Shown here one piece after another: positions 51,393 to 62,888 of a DNA stretch of 64,000 nt (within the stretch, counting starts at the first letter, position 1; each line of letters starts with the position of its first letter). Source of the stretch: Dyella_B sp966430775 (GTDB lineage: Bacteria; Pseudomonadota; Gammaproteobacteria; Xanthomonadales; Rhodanobacteraceae); the NCBI GenBank assembly GCA_966430775.1, contig CBJMMB010000002.1:1-64000 (forward strand). Reading direction: 5' to 3'. The notes under the pieces are model-generated. The model saw nothing but the letters and a program-made list of their open reading frames with translations. It did not search any database and was not told the origin of the DNA. The position numbers and the translations under genes are program-made.

Positions 51393-51975
51393 TTAACCTT
51401 TGAGCACCTCGGGGTGCTCGCGGCGAATCCGTTCCCACTCGATCTTGAACCAGGGCGTGAAGGCCTCAGGCTTGGCCGCGATTTCCGCGTCCAGCGCGTC
51501 CGGCGCGATGTAGCGCAGGCCCGAAATCTCGTTGATGTTCACCGTCGGCGCATCATCGCTGCGACCCGCGTAGACCCAGCACAGTTCATGCTCGGCGCCG
51601 TCCGCATCGAACTGCGCCTGGTATTGGAACTTGAACAGATACGTGAGCGGACAGGCCAGCCCGAGTTCTTCCTTCAGGCGGCGATGGATGGCGGTATCGA
51701 CGGTTTCGCCGCGGCGCGGATGGCTGCAGCAGGTGTTCGACCAATAACCTGGCCACAAACGCTTGCCCGGCGCACGCTGCTGCAGCAGCAGTTCGCCCTT
51801 CGCGTTGAACACGAACAGCGAGAACGCGCGATGCAGCGTGCCTTTGCCGACGTGCGCGGAAGCCTTGTCGAGGAAACCGATCTCGCGATCGTCGCTGTCG
51901 ACCAGCACCAGCGGCTCGTCGTCGAACGACACCACTTCGTTGGAATCGCGCCAGTCCTGGCGCTCGAGTTCTGTG

Positions 51976-51983
<8 letters not shown>
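51393..51983 (-). CDS. idi: Isopentenyl-diphosphate isomerase, type 1
   Basis: A 196-residue Nudix-fold isomerase: catalytic Cys in WSNTCCSHPRRGE, metal-site Glu in RLKEELGL and WVYAGRSD. It interconverts IPP and DMAPP. A TTG at 51983 is taken as the start: GGAGGT lies five bases before it and it overlaps the end of the fusion gene by eight bases. Upstream in-frame ATGs would lie far inside the fusion gene without a ribosome site. Confidence 0.88.
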
Positions 51984-54258
<2,275 letters not shown>

Positions 54259-54355
54259 AAGCCTTAAGCACTCCGTGATAGGTCGAAAGTCACAGACCCT
54301 GGCGTCACGGCGTTGCAAGCGGCACGGATGCCATGACGTAGGGTGGGGGCTGTGA

Positions 54356-55447
54356 TCACGTCAATGTCCTTGCGGGGGAAGAAGCCGCATCCGTGCGCAT
54401 ATGGCAACTCACCCCATGGGAATCAAGCCCCAGGGGAACGACGTGCATACCAGCCGAGACAATGACGCGTTCAAATGTCGCCAACCTTTCCGCGTCCTCG
54501 GCGAAAACCACGCCGAAGTCACCGCCGGCGCCGCAAGGCTTATAGCTGACATCGGTGCCGGAAGCCATACCGGCGAGCTCTTTTTGTGCGGGGGAATAGA
54601 TTTCCAGACCGCATGCGGCGCCGAAACGCTGCAGGCCGCGCGCATAATCTTTTGTAAGGCCGATGAAAGACGGCAGATCCCGCCGCTTCAACGCATCGAT
54701 CGCCGCCGCCGAAACCAAGCCCAGTTCGCGCATGTGCGCGTCGTAGTCCTGAGCATGGCTTTGCCGCCATTGCGCCAGATGCTGCAACGACTGGTTGGTG
54801 GATACCGACTGGCCCGACCATACGAACAGGCAGTGCAGGCCGTCCGTCGAAAGGGTTTCATACGTGGGCTCGCGCGTAGCGCCAACAAGCTGATAGCCGA
54901 TCAAGCCGCCCGCCACGCTGGCCGCCACGTCGACGCCACTGCCGCGGCCGCCTTGCCAATCGCCATGCATGTGCAGCAGCCGGCGCATCCATTGCGTGCG
55001 ATCGGTGATCACATCGCCGTGGCCGGCATAGGTCGCCAGTGATGAGGCAAGCGCCACGGTCAAGGCCGCACTGGAACCCAACCCGAGTTTGGATACGCCA
55101 TCGGCATGAAAGAAGCCGGAGGTATCCAGGTACAGATCGAATCCTTTTTCCGATACCGGCGCGAGACCTTCGCGCAGCATGCCGTGCCAGACATGATCGA
55201 CCAGCGTCAGCTTGGCCTTGCTTGCCTCATCGCACTGCCATTGCCACTGGCCGTTATCACTCGTGAGCGCACGCGCGCTGGGAATGCCGAGATCCGGCGC
55301 ATGCACGTCGCAGACATGATCTTCGCGCGACACGATCCGCACCTGGGCGCGGCGATCGACCGCCTGCACCAGGGCGCGCGCACCTTCCAGTACCGCGTAA
55401 TCGCCCAGCAGAACCAGCTTGGCGGGAGCGCTGGCGACGACTTCCAT
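54356..55447 (-). CDS. mvaK2: Phosphomevalonate kinase (GHMP family)
   Basis: A 363-residue GHMP kinase with SAPAKLVLLGDYAVLEGA (motif 1), SKLGLGSSAALTVAL (motif 2, ATP loop) and YKPCGAGGDFGVV (motif 3). By context it phosphorylates mevalonate-5-phosphate. The start at 55447 shares one base with the decarboxylase stop (TGATG). It lies 98 bp before the fusion gene. Confidence 0.85.
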   Translation of the reverse strand: MEVVASAPAKLVLLGDYAVLEGARALVQAVDRRAQVRIVSREDHVCDVHAPDLGIPSARALTSDNGQWQWQCDEASKAKLTLVDHVWHGMLREGLAPVSEKGFDLYLDTSGFFHADGVSKLGLGSSAALTVALASSLATYAGHGDVITDRTQWMRRLLHMHGDWQGGRGSGVDVAASVAGGLIGYQLVGATREPTYETLSTDGLHCLFVWSGQSVSTNQSLQHLAQWRQSHAQDYDAHMRELGLVSAAAIDALKRRDLPSFIGLTKDYARGLQRFGAACGLEIYSPAQKELAGMASGTDVSYKPCGAGGDFGVVFAEDAERLATFERVIVSAGMHVVPLGLDSHGVSCHMRTDAASSPARTLT

Positions 55448-56475
55448 CAGGCCTCCACCAGGTCCGTAGCGATCGCGCGCGCGCCTTCGCCCAGGCCGGT
55501 ATCGAGCACTTCGAGCACGCCGGGCACATCGCGCAAAGCGGCCTTCACCTGTTCGATCGCCGATGGCGCGCAAACCGCTTTCACCTGCGGGCCGGCATCG
55601 ACGGTGAAAAACACCGGCACGCCTTGCTGACGCAACGCACGCAGGCGATGCATGCATTCCACGGTGGCGCCGTTCCAGTACAGCAAGCCCGGCTGCGCGG
55701 CCAGCGCCAGCGCATGCATCTTCAGGCAGCTGTATTCGGAGATCTGCGCCAGCGCATCGAAATCGCGCGCAAGCACGGCGTTGCGCGCCACGCTCAAATC
55801 CGCCTCTTGCGTATCGATCCACGCGGATTGATACGGCGAGGTCTCGGCGGTGCGACGCATGCCTTCGGTGGAACCCACCTGCTTGGCGGCGGTGGAGGTG
55901 ATCGCCACCGCCACGCGCAAGGGCCATGCGTTGGCGTCCAACACCGGACGCGCCACCGAATCGGTGCCATCGGCAAGCTTGCCGTGCGCCCATTCCACAT
56001 AGCCGCCGAAAATGGAGCGCGCGGCCGAACCGGAACAACGGCGCGCCAGCACCGATTGCTCGTCCAGGCTCAGGTTCAACCCCAATGCGCGCGCACCGGC
56101 ATGCACCAGGGCGGCAAAGCCCGATGCCGATGAAGCCAGGCCTGCGGCAGTGGGAAAGTTGTTGCGGCTCGCCACATTGGCGCCATAGTCGACGCCGGCG
56201 CGCGCGCGCAGCAGGTCCAGGCATTTGCTGATACGCCGGGTTTCGGCGTCATCACTGCGGCCGTTGAGGCTGGCCCGATCCTCTTTCTGGCCGGGCACGA
56301 ACTGCACGTCGGTGCGCGTCCACAGGCTTTCCAGCGTGATGGAGAGCGAACCGACCACCGGCAGGTTCAGCGCGGCATCGCGCTTGCCCCAGTACTTGAT
56401 CAAGGCGATGTTGGGTTGCGCCTGGGAGGCAGCACGCAATTCACCGGATGCATCGGTGCGTGGTTCGCGGTTCAT
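55447..56475 (-). CDS. mvaD: Diphosphomevalonate decarboxylase
   Basis: A 342-residue GHMP-fold decarboxylase with PNIALIKYWGKRD, LPVVGSLSITL, NNFPTAAGLASSASGFAAL, ARSIFGGYVEW and FTVDAGPQVK. It converts diphosphomevalonate to IPP with ATP. First gene of a minus-strand run mvaD-mvaK2-fusion-idi-hpnH-hpnB. The ATG at 56475 gives the usual family length. Confidence 0.92.
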   Translation of the reverse strand: MNREPRTDASGELRAASQAQPNIALIKYWGKRDAALNLPVVGSLSITLESLWTRTDVQFVPGQKEDRASLNGRSDDAETRRISKCLDLLRARAGVDYGANVASRNNFPTAAGLASSASGFAALVHAGARALGLNLSLDEQSVLARRCSGSAARSIFGGYVEWAHGKLADGTDSVARPVLDANAWPLRVAVAITSTAAKQVGSTEGMRRTAETSPYQSAWIDTQEADLSVARNAVLARDFDALAQISEYSCLKMHALALAAQPGLLYWNGATVECMHRLRALRQQGVPVFFTVDAGPQVKAVCAPSAIEQVKAALRDVPGVLEVLDTGLGEGARAIATDLVEA

Positions 56476-56515
56476 GATGTCTCGCTGGGGAAAGGAAACT
56501 TTGTATTCCGGCCGG

Positions 56516-57049
56516 TTACTTGCCCGGCGCGTCCGGCACGAAGGGCAGTTGTCCTGGCGCGGCTGGCCGCATGGTGACGCGGGTCCACACGGTGCTGCCG
56601 CCGAACAGGCTGATGCCGATGTAGCCATGCAGCTGCAACCGGTCCGGGCCGCGCAGCCGAACCCAGCAATTATAGGTGCGGCCGTCGTCCGAGTTATAGA
56701 CGCGGCCGCTTTTCCATTTCTTATTTGCCGGATCGAACTTCAGTCCCGTAAGCAAACGCAGCCCTGTCAACGGCCGGGAACGCAAGGCCGGGTCGGGATT
56801 GTGGCGGTCGGTGACGATCTTGCCGTTGAGTTCGGGGCCATCTTCGGGCCCATAGGTGTCGTGCAACTGCCACAGGATGGTGCCCTGGTATTCGTCGCCG
56901 ACCTGCTCGATGCGGATGACGGCGTCATGGCTTTCCACCAGCCAGTCGCCCACGATGGCCGAAGGTGTGGGCACGTAAGAGTCGGCCGCATGCGCCGCAA
57001 CGCTCAGCAGCAAACAGGCCAATGCGCTCAGCCAGGCACCCTTTTTCAT
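56516..57049 (-). CDS. DUF2147 secreted protein
   Basis: A 177-residue protein with signal peptide (LSALACLLLSVAAHA) and a DUF2147 domain (IVGDWLVESHDAVIRIEQ, YQGTILWQL, LHGYIGISLFGGSTVWTRV). Function unknown. It ends 40 bp before mvaD on the same strand, and is divergent from hpnI, so it could lead the mevalonate operon. Confidence 0.82.
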   Translation of the reverse strand: MKKGAWLSALACLLLSVAAHAADSYVPTPSAIVGDWLVESHDAVIRIEQVGDEYQGTILWQLHDTYGPEDGPELNGKIVTDRHNPDPALRSRPLTGLRLLTGLKFDPANKKWKSGRVYNSDDGRTYNCWVRLRGPDRLQLHGYIGISLFGGSTVWTRVTMRPAAPGQLPFVPDAPGK

Positions 57050-57131
57050 CGCAAACCCTCTTGCATCATCGCGAGCCAGGCCTCATATGTGCGCGCTTCG
57101 TGTCGACGCATTCCCGGTAGCATAAACGTCT

Positions 57132-58283
57132 ATGTCCTCGAACTGGTTGCTCGACACCCTCCACGCAGTGGGCATCGCGCTGGCATTTGCCGCGGCAGGC
57201 TATGCCTGCGTAGCGCTATGGGCGGTGATGAAAGGATCACGAAAGCCGCAACGAGTTCCGCAAGACGCTACCCCGCCCCGCCCCGCCAGCGTGCTCAAGC
57301 CGCTGCATGGTGCCGAACCCAGGCTGTACGAGAACCTGCGCAGCTTCTGCCGGCAGACGCATCCGGAGTACCAGCTGGTGTTCGGGGTGCGCGATCCGGA
57401 GGACCCGGCGATCGCCGTGGTGGAGCGCCTGCGGGCGGAATTTCCGCAGCGTTCCATCGCCATGGTGGTCGATTCACGCGTGCATGGCGCGAACTTCAAG
57501 GTCAGCAATCTCATCAACATGCTGCCGCATGCACAGCACGATCTGCTGGTGCTGGCCGACGCCGATATCCACGTCGGCCCGGATTACCTGACGCGCGTCA
57601 CCGCGCCGCTGGCCGACTCCGGCGTGGGCATCGTCACCTGCCTCTACTACGGCATTCCCGGGCCCTCGCTGTGGTCGCGGCTTGGCCGTCTATTCATCGA
57701 CGACTGGTTCGCGCCTTCGGTACGGCTTTCGCATGCCTTCGGCTCCACCCGCTTCGCGTTCGGCTCCACCATCGCCCTGCGCCGCGACACCTTGCAATGG
57801 ATCGGCGGGTTCGAAGCGCTGCGCGACATCCTGGCCGACGATTTCTGGCTGGGCGAGCTCACCCGCCGCGCCGGTCTGCGCACGGTGCTGTCGGATGTGG
57901 TGGTCGGCACGGAAGTAAGCGAAAGCAAGCTGAAAGATTTGTGGTCGCATGAATTGCGCTGGCTGCGCACCATCCGCTCGATCGCGCCGTCCGGTTTCGC
58001 CATGACGTTCGTGTGCTTTACCTCGCCCTTGCTGTTGCTGGGGCTGGCCCTGGCGCCGGGCGCGTTCACATTGGGGCTCGCCATGCTCGGTGGCGCCGCG
58101 CGGGTTTTGCTACACTTTTTGCAGCGGCGCATCAGCGATCAAGCCTTCGCCTGGCATGAAGTCCTGTTGATTCCCCTCCGCGACGCCTTATTGCTGATGG
58201 AATGGGCAGCCGCCCTCGCCGGTTGGCAGGTAAGATGGCGCGGTCAAGTACTGCATGCACGTGGCGACGGTTCAGCGCCGTAA
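57132..58283 (+). CDS. hpnI: Hopanoid glycosyltransferase HpnI
   Basis: A 383-residue membrane GT2 enzyme of the HpnI/ceramide-glucosyltransferase-like group: VLKPLHGAEPRLYENL, LADADIHVGPDYL, ADDFWLGELTRRAGL and QxxRW-like ELRWLRTIR. HpnI adds N-acetylglucosamine to bacteriohopanetetrol. It begins a plus-strand run hpnI-J-K-L plus a di-iron gene. Confidence 0.92.
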   Translation: MSSNWLLDTLHAVGIALAFAAAGYACVALWAVMKGSRKPQRVPQDATPPRPASVLKPLHGAEPRLYENLRSFCRQTHPEYQLVFGVRDPEDPAIAVVERLRAEFPQRSIAMVVDSRVHGANFKVSNLINMLPHAQHDLLVLADADIHVGPDYLTRVTAPLADSGVGIVTCLYYGIPGPSLWSRLGRLFIDDWFAPSVRLSHAFGSTRFAFGSTIALRRDTLQWIGGFEALRDILADDFWLGELTRRAGLRTVLSDVVVGTEVSESKLKDLWSHELRWLRTIRSIAPSGFAMTFVCFTSPLLLLGLALAPGAFTLGLAMLGGAARVLLHFLQRRISDQAFAWHEVLLIPLRDALLLMEWAAALAGWQVRWRGQVLHARGDGSAP

Positions 58284-58357
58284 ACTGTTCGACTGGTTGA
58301 ATATCTGAACTATCTGCTGTCCCCGGGCATTGAACGCCCCCGCAGGAGTCATCCGTA

Positions 58358-59785
58358 ATGAAAACGCTTTTTCTGCAAGCTCCTTCCTTCGATGGCTTTG
58401 ATGGCGGCGCGGGTTCGCGCTACCAGGCCAAACGCGAAATCAAGAGCTTCTGGTATCCCACCTGGCTGGCCCAGCCGGCCGCGATGGTGCCCGACTCGCG
58501 CGTGCTCGACGCGCCCGCCGACGAGATCTCGGTGGAAGACAGCCTGAAGATCGCCGAGGGCTACGACCTGGTGATCATCCACACCAGCACGCCGTCGTTC
58601 CCCACCGATGCGAAGTTCGCCGAGCTTTTCAAGGCGCGCAAGCCGAACGTGCTGATCGGCCTGGTCGGCGCCAAGGTGGCGGTCGATCCCACCGCTTCGC
58701 TCACCGCTTCGCCCGCGATCGATTTCGTGGCGCGCGAAGAGTTCGACTACACCTGCAAGGAAGTGGCCGAAGGCCGTCCGTTCGAAAGCATCACCGGCAT
58801 CAGCTACAAGCTGGCCGACGGCAGCGTGCAGCACAATCCGCCGCGCGCGATGATCGAGAACATGGACGACCTGCCGTTCGTGGCACCGATCTACAAGCGC
58901 GACCTCACCATCAACAACTACTTCATCGGCTACCTCAAGCACCCGTACGTGTCGATCTACACGGGTCGCGGCTGCCGCTCCAAGTGCACCTTCTGCCTGT
59001 GGCCGCAGACCGTCGGCGGCCATCGCTATCGCACGCGTTCGGCCGCGAACGTGCTGGCCGAGGCGAAGTGGATCAAGGAGAACATGCCGGAAGTGCGCGA
59101 GCTGATGTTCGACGACGACACCTTCACCGACAGCTCCAACATGGAGCGCGTGCACGAGATCGCGCGCGGCCTGGGCGCGATGGGCTGGACCTGGTCGTGC
59201 AACGCCAAGGCGAACGTGCCGTACGAGTCGTTGAAGATCATGAAGGAAAACGGCCTGCGCCTGTTGCTGGTGGGTTATGAATCGGGCGACGACCAGATCC
59301 TGCACAACATCAAGAAGGGCCTGCGCACCGACATCGCGCGCCGCTTCACCGAAGACTGCCGCAAGCTGGGCATCACCATCCACGGCACCTTCATTCTCGG
59401 CCTGCCGGGCGAGACGAAGGAAACGATCGAGAAGACGATCCAGTACGCCAAGGAAATCAACCCGCACACCGTGCAGGTGTCGCTGGCCGCGCCGTATCCG
59501 GGCACCTCGCTGTACAAGCAGGCGGTCGAGAACGGTTGGCTGAAAGAAAACGAAGCGGTCAACCTGGTCAACGACAAGGGCGTGCAGCTCGCGTTGATCG
59601 AATACCCGCATCTGTCGAAGCAGGAAATTTTCCACGGCGTGGAAAAGTTCTATCGCGCCTTCTACTTCCGCCCGTCGAAGATCTGGGAAATCGTCAAGGA
59701 AATGCTGACGAGCTGGGAGATGATGAAGCGCCGCCTGCGCGAAGGGGTGGAGTTCTTCCGCTTCTTGCGGGCGCACGAAGCTTAA
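58358..59785 (+). CDS. hpnJ: Hopanoid radical SAM protein HpnJ
   Basis: A 475-residue B12-binding-type radical SAM enzyme. The N-terminal 150 residues are the Rossmann-like domain, and the cluster motif CRSKCTFC lies at about residue 208, followed by LMFDDDTF and FILGLPGETKE. HpnJ forms the cyclitol ether head group from glucosaminyl bacteriohopanetetrol. AGGAG precedes the ATG. Confidence 0.94.
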   Translation: MKTLFLQAPSFDGFDGGAGSRYQAKREIKSFWYPTWLAQPAAMVPDSRVLDAPADEISVEDSLKIAEGYDLVIIHTSTPSFPTDAKFAELFKARKPNVLIGLVGAKVAVDPTASLTASPAIDFVAREEFDYTCKEVAEGRPFESITGISYKLADGSVQHNPPRAMIENMDDLPFVAPIYKRDLTINNYFIGYLKHPYVSIYTGRGCRSKCTFCLWPQTVGGHRYRTRSAANVLAEAKWIKENMPEVRELMFDDDTFTDSSNMERVHEIARGLGAMGWTWSCNAKANVPYESLKIMKENGLRLLLVGYESGDDQILHNIKKGLRTDIARRFTEDCRKLGITIHGTFILGLPGETKETIEKTIQYAKEINPHTVQVSLAAPYPGTSLYKQAVENGWLKENEAVNLVNDKGVQLALIEYPHLSKQEIFHGVEKFYRAFYFRPSKIWEIVKEMLTSWEMMKRRLREGVEFFRFLRAHEA

Positions 59786-59836
59786 TCCGCTTCCCCAATT
59801 TGGGCATGGGTAATCGCGATGCTCAATTTCCCTGGT

Positions 59837-59914
59837 CGTCATTCCCGCGCAAGCGGGAATCCAGCTTGCTTTAATGCAAGGCGAACATGGATTCCCGCCT
59901 TCGCGGGAATGACG
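59837..59914. repeat. GTCATTCCCGC palindromic repeat pair
   Basis: GTCATTCCCGCGCAAGCGGG and its near complement lie as inverted units around a short spacer between hpnJ and hpnK. Same general family as 46840-46954. It may modulate the hpnJ-hpnK transcript. Confidence 0.75.
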
Positions 59915-59948
59915 GCCGGGCAAGGTTGAGCGCCGCGCAGATGTCCCT

Positions 59949-60806
59949 ATGAATGCCCCGATGAATTCACCTTCCGTACCCGCCACAGCGCAGACACGCC
60001 CACGCCTGATCGTCACCGCCGACGATTTCGGCCTGCACGAAGCCGTCAACGATGCCGTCGAACGCGGCTATCGCGACGGCGTGCTGCGTGCCGCCAGCCT
60101 GATGGTGGCCGCGCCGGCGGTGGCCGATGCGGTGGCGCGCGCCGCGCGCAATCCCGGTCTTGCGGTTGGTCTGCATCTGGTGTTGGCCGATGGCCGCGCG
60201 ATGCTGCCGCCTACGCGCATTCCCGATCTGGTCGATGCGCAAGGCATGTTCGATTCGAACATGGTGCGCAACGGCTTTCGCTTCTTCTTCCTGCCGCACG
60301 TGCGCCGCCAGCTGGCCGATGAAATCCGTGCGCAGTTCGAAGCATTCGCGGCGACCGGCTTGAAGCTCGATCATGTCAATGCGCACAAGCATTTCCATCT
60401 GCATCCGACCATCCTTACGCTGATGCTCACCATCGGTCGTGAATTTGGTCTGCGCGCGATCCGTCTGCCTTCGGAACCGGGCATGGGACCATGGCTGCGT
60501 CCGTGGCTGGCGCTGATGCGCGCACGACTCGACCGTGCCGGCGTCGGCTACAACGATCATGTGTTCGGGTTGCGGCACAGCGGCGGCATGGATGAAGCGG
60601 TAATGCTCGACATCCTGCGCGACTTGCCGGATGGCCTGTCGGAGGTCTATCTGCACCCCGCTTCGCACGGGCACATCACCGAGAGCATGGCCGATTACCG
60701 GCATGCGGACGAACTCGCCGCGCTGCTCTCCCCGCGCGTGCGCCAAACCATCGCCGAGCGCTATCACCTGTGCGACGGCTTCGCAGACCCGGTCGCCGTC
60801 GCATGA
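59949..60806 (+). CDS. hpnK: Hopanoid deacetylase HpnK (YdjC family)
   Basis: A 285-residue YdjC-type deacetylase: LIVTADDFGLHEAVN (metal Asp), GLHLVLADGRAM (metal His), HVNAHKHFHLHP, and YLHPASHG. HpnK removes the acetyl group from N-acetylglucosaminyl bacteriohopanetetrol. The start may be 59949 or the in-frame ATG 59961. It overlaps hpnL by four bases. Confidence 0.92.
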   Translation: MNAPMNSPSVPATAQTRPRLIVTADDFGLHEAVNDAVERGYRDGVLRAASLMVAAPAVADAVARAARNPGLAVGLHLVLADGRAMLPPTRIPDLVDAQGMFDSNMVRNGFRFFFLPHVRRQLADEIRAQFEAFAATGLKLDHVNAHKHFHLHPTILTLMLTIGREFGLRAIRLPSEPGMGPWLRPWLALMRARLDRAGVGYNDHVFGLRHSGGMDEAVMLDILRDLPDGLSEVYLHPASHGHITESMADYRHADELAALLSPRVRQTIAERYHLCDGFADPVAVA

Positions 60807-61828
60807 GCATGAAGCTGATCAGTTACATCGCCGGCCTGCTCGGCCTCGGCGTCGCCATCGCGCTGGTGGCGCATCAAGGCTGGGGCGAAATCGTCACGGC
60901 GATCGATCATGCCGGCTGGCCGCTGCTGTGGCTGCTGCCGTTCCATATCCTGCCGCTGCTGTTCGACGTGATCGGCTGGCGCGTGTTGATTGCGCCGCGC
61001 GATCCGCACCGGCAAGCCACGTTGCCGTTCCTGTTCTGGGTGGCGGCGATCCGCGAAGCCAGCAATCGCCTGTTGCCGGTGGCGAACATCGGCGGCGAGA
61101 TCATCGGCATTCGCCTGGTGAAATGGCGCGGCATCGGCGGCGCCGCTGCGGCGGCGAGCGTGATCATGGAAGTGCTGCTCACGCTGGTGAACCAGTATCT
61201 GTTCACCGCGCTGGGCATCATCCTGCTGATCGAGCTGACGCAGAGCATCAGCGCGTTCAGCACGGTGATTTCCGCGCTCGCCGCCAGCCTGCCGCTGCCG
61301 ATCTTCCTGATCATCATCCTGCGCCATGGCAAGGTGTTCTCGCGCCTGGAGGGCTTCGCCGAAAAATTGCTGGGTGGGCGCTCCAAGCTCACCGAGCTGA
61401 TCGACGGCACCAACCTCGACCAGGAAATCCGCGAGCAGTATTCGCGTCCGCTGCGTTTGATGGCTGCCACCGGCTGGCAGTTCATCGGCTACGTGGTGGG
61501 CAGTTTCGAAACCTGGCTTGCGCTGCATCTGCTCGGCTACCCGATCAGCATATGGGACGCGATCGCGATCGAAGCCGTCACCCAGGCGCTGCGCCATATC
61601 ATCTTCGTAGTGCCGGCCGGCCTGGGCGTGCAGGAAGGCGGGCTGGTGCTGTTCGGCAACATGATCGGCCTGCCGCCGGAAGCGAGCGTCGCGCTGTCGC
61701 TGGTCAAGCGCATGCGCGAAGTGGCGTTCGGCGTGCCGGCATTGATTTCCTGGCAATGGGCCGAGACACGCAGGCTTTACGCAGGCTCCGCCGCTCGCGT
61801 CAGCGCTCCATCTGAAGAGAACCATTGA
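60803..61828 (+). CDS. hpnL: Hopanoid-associated membrane protein HpnL
   Basis: A 341-residue polytopic protein of the lysylphosphatidylglycerol-synthase transmembrane type, with about eight helices (SYIAGLLGLGVAIALVAH at the start, GLGVQEGGLVLFGNMIGLP near the end). HpnL is present in many hopanoid clusters and has been proposed to move hopanoids or set membrane organisation. It overlaps both neighbours (ATGA at 60803; TGATG at 61828). Confidence 0.9.
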   Translation: MSMKLISYIAGLLGLGVAIALVAHQGWGEIVTAIDHAGWPLLWLLPFHILPLLFDVIGWRVLIAPRDPHRQATLPFLFWVAAIREASNRLLPVANIGGEIIGIRLVKWRGIGGAAAAASVIMEVLLTLVNQYLFTALGIILLIELTQSISAFSTVISALAASLPLPIFLIIILRHGKVFSRLEGFAEKLLGGRSKLTELIDGTNLDQEIREQYSRPLRLMAATGWQFIGYVVGSFETWLALHLLGYPISIWDAIAIEAVTQALRHIIFVVPAGLGVQEGGLVLFGNMIGLPPEASVALSLVKRMREVAFGVPALISWQWAETRRLYAGSAARVSAPSEENH

Positions 61829-62826
61829 TGACGTTCGAACACGACGCTTTTGATCCGGAAGCATTGGTGCCCGGCTTCCACGAGCCGGTGCTGCCGCAAG
61901 GCGAGCCGGACGCGGCCACCATCGCCGCCTCGGAGACGCGCACGCGTCATTGGTCGAGCAATCAGGCTGGTCGCATCAAGTACGGCTCCGACGCGCACAA
62001 GCAGATGATGTGCCGCATGTTCGAGGAAACCTTCAATCCCTATCGGCCGTCGGTGCTGAAGTGGCCGACGCTGGACGACGCGGCCCTGCATCGCATCACC
62101 TCGCTGCCGATCTGGGACATTGCCGTGCAGACCGAGGGCAAGGCGCGCCTGCGCATGGCCGCGTATGCGCGCACGGTTCCCGATGCGCAGATGCGCAACG
62201 CGCTGGCGCAGAACGCGTGGGAAGAAAACCGTCACAAGGAAGTGCTGTCCAAGATGGTGCAGCACTACGGCATTCCGCTGGTGCCGGAGCCGCCCTACGA
62301 ATATCCGCAAGACCCGGAATGGTCATACCTGGTCACCGGCTACAGCGAATGCATCGACAGCTTCTTCGCCTTCGGCCTGTTCAAGGTGGCGCATGACTCG
62401 GGCCTTTTCCCGCCCGAACTGATCGACACTTTCGAGCCGGTGATGCAGGAGGAATGCCGCCATATCCTGCTGTTCGCCAACTGGGTGGCGTGGCATCGGC
62501 GCAACCTCAATCTGTTCCAGCGCATCGCCTTCGAATGGAAGGTGTTCCGCGTGTGGTGGTTCCTCGGCATGGAACGCATGGAGCTGGCCAAGAGCCTGGA
62601 TGCCGACGGCAACGAGCACGCGCAGGACAACAACTTCACCGTCACCGGCGCGCAGTCGATGACGGAAAAGGAGTTGAGCGTGGCGGAGCTGATGGCCACC
62701 TGCCTCAGCGAAAACGACCGGCGTTTCTCAGGCTACGATCCGCGCCTGTTGCGGCCGACGACGATGCCGTTTCTGGTGAAGTGCGCGTTGCCGGTGCTCA
62801 GGTTTTTCGAGCGCCGCAAGAAATAG
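61828..62826 (+). CDS. Ferritin-like di-iron protein, co-translated with hpnL, unknown role
   Basis: A 332-residue mainly helical protein with two ExxH motifs of a carboxylate-bridged di-iron site (ENRH in WEENRHKEVL, ECRH in QEECRHILLF) and further Glu residues on neighbouring helices (QTEGKARL, YSECIDSF). Related to ferritin-like/aminobenzoate-oxygenase-type enzymes. Its ATG overlaps the hpnL stop, arguing for a hopanoid job, possibly oxidation of the skeleton or tail. The stop codon TAG is the first bases of repeat P6. Confidence 0.72.
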   Translation: MTFEHDAFDPEALVPGFHEPVLPQGEPDAATIAASETRTRHWSSNQAGRIKYGSDAHKQMMCRMFEETFNPYRPSVLKWPTLDDAALHRITSLPIWDIAVQTEGKARLRMAAYARTVPDAQMRNALAQNAWEENRHKEVLSKMVQHYGIPLVPEPPYEYPQDPEWSYLVTGYSECIDSFFAFGLFKVAHDSGLFPPELIDTFEPVMQEECRHILLFANWVAWHRRNLNLFQRIAFEWKVFRVWWFLGMERMELAKSLDADGNEHAQDNNFTVTGAQSMTEKELSVAELMATCLSENDRRFSGYDPRLLRPTTMPFLVKCALPVLRFFERRKK

Positions 62827-62888
62827 GTTGGGGTGCAAACCCCAACGGGCGATGTGCATGGCGATGTGGGGTTTGCACCCCAACCTAC
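62824..62888. repeat. GTAGG-ended palindromic repeat, copy P6, providing two stop codons
   Basis: TAGGTTGGGGTGCAAACCCC and its complement, as in P4, between the convergent di-iron and hpnA genes. Each end gives the in-frame TAG of one gene: 62824-62826 on the plus strand and 62885-62887 on the minus strand. Confidence 0.85.

Noticed and set aside
54356..56224. Longer 622-residue version of phosphomevalonate kinase
   Set aside because: The extra part is an out-of-frame reading of the decarboxylase gene; the GHMP motif 1 starts at the ATG at 55447.
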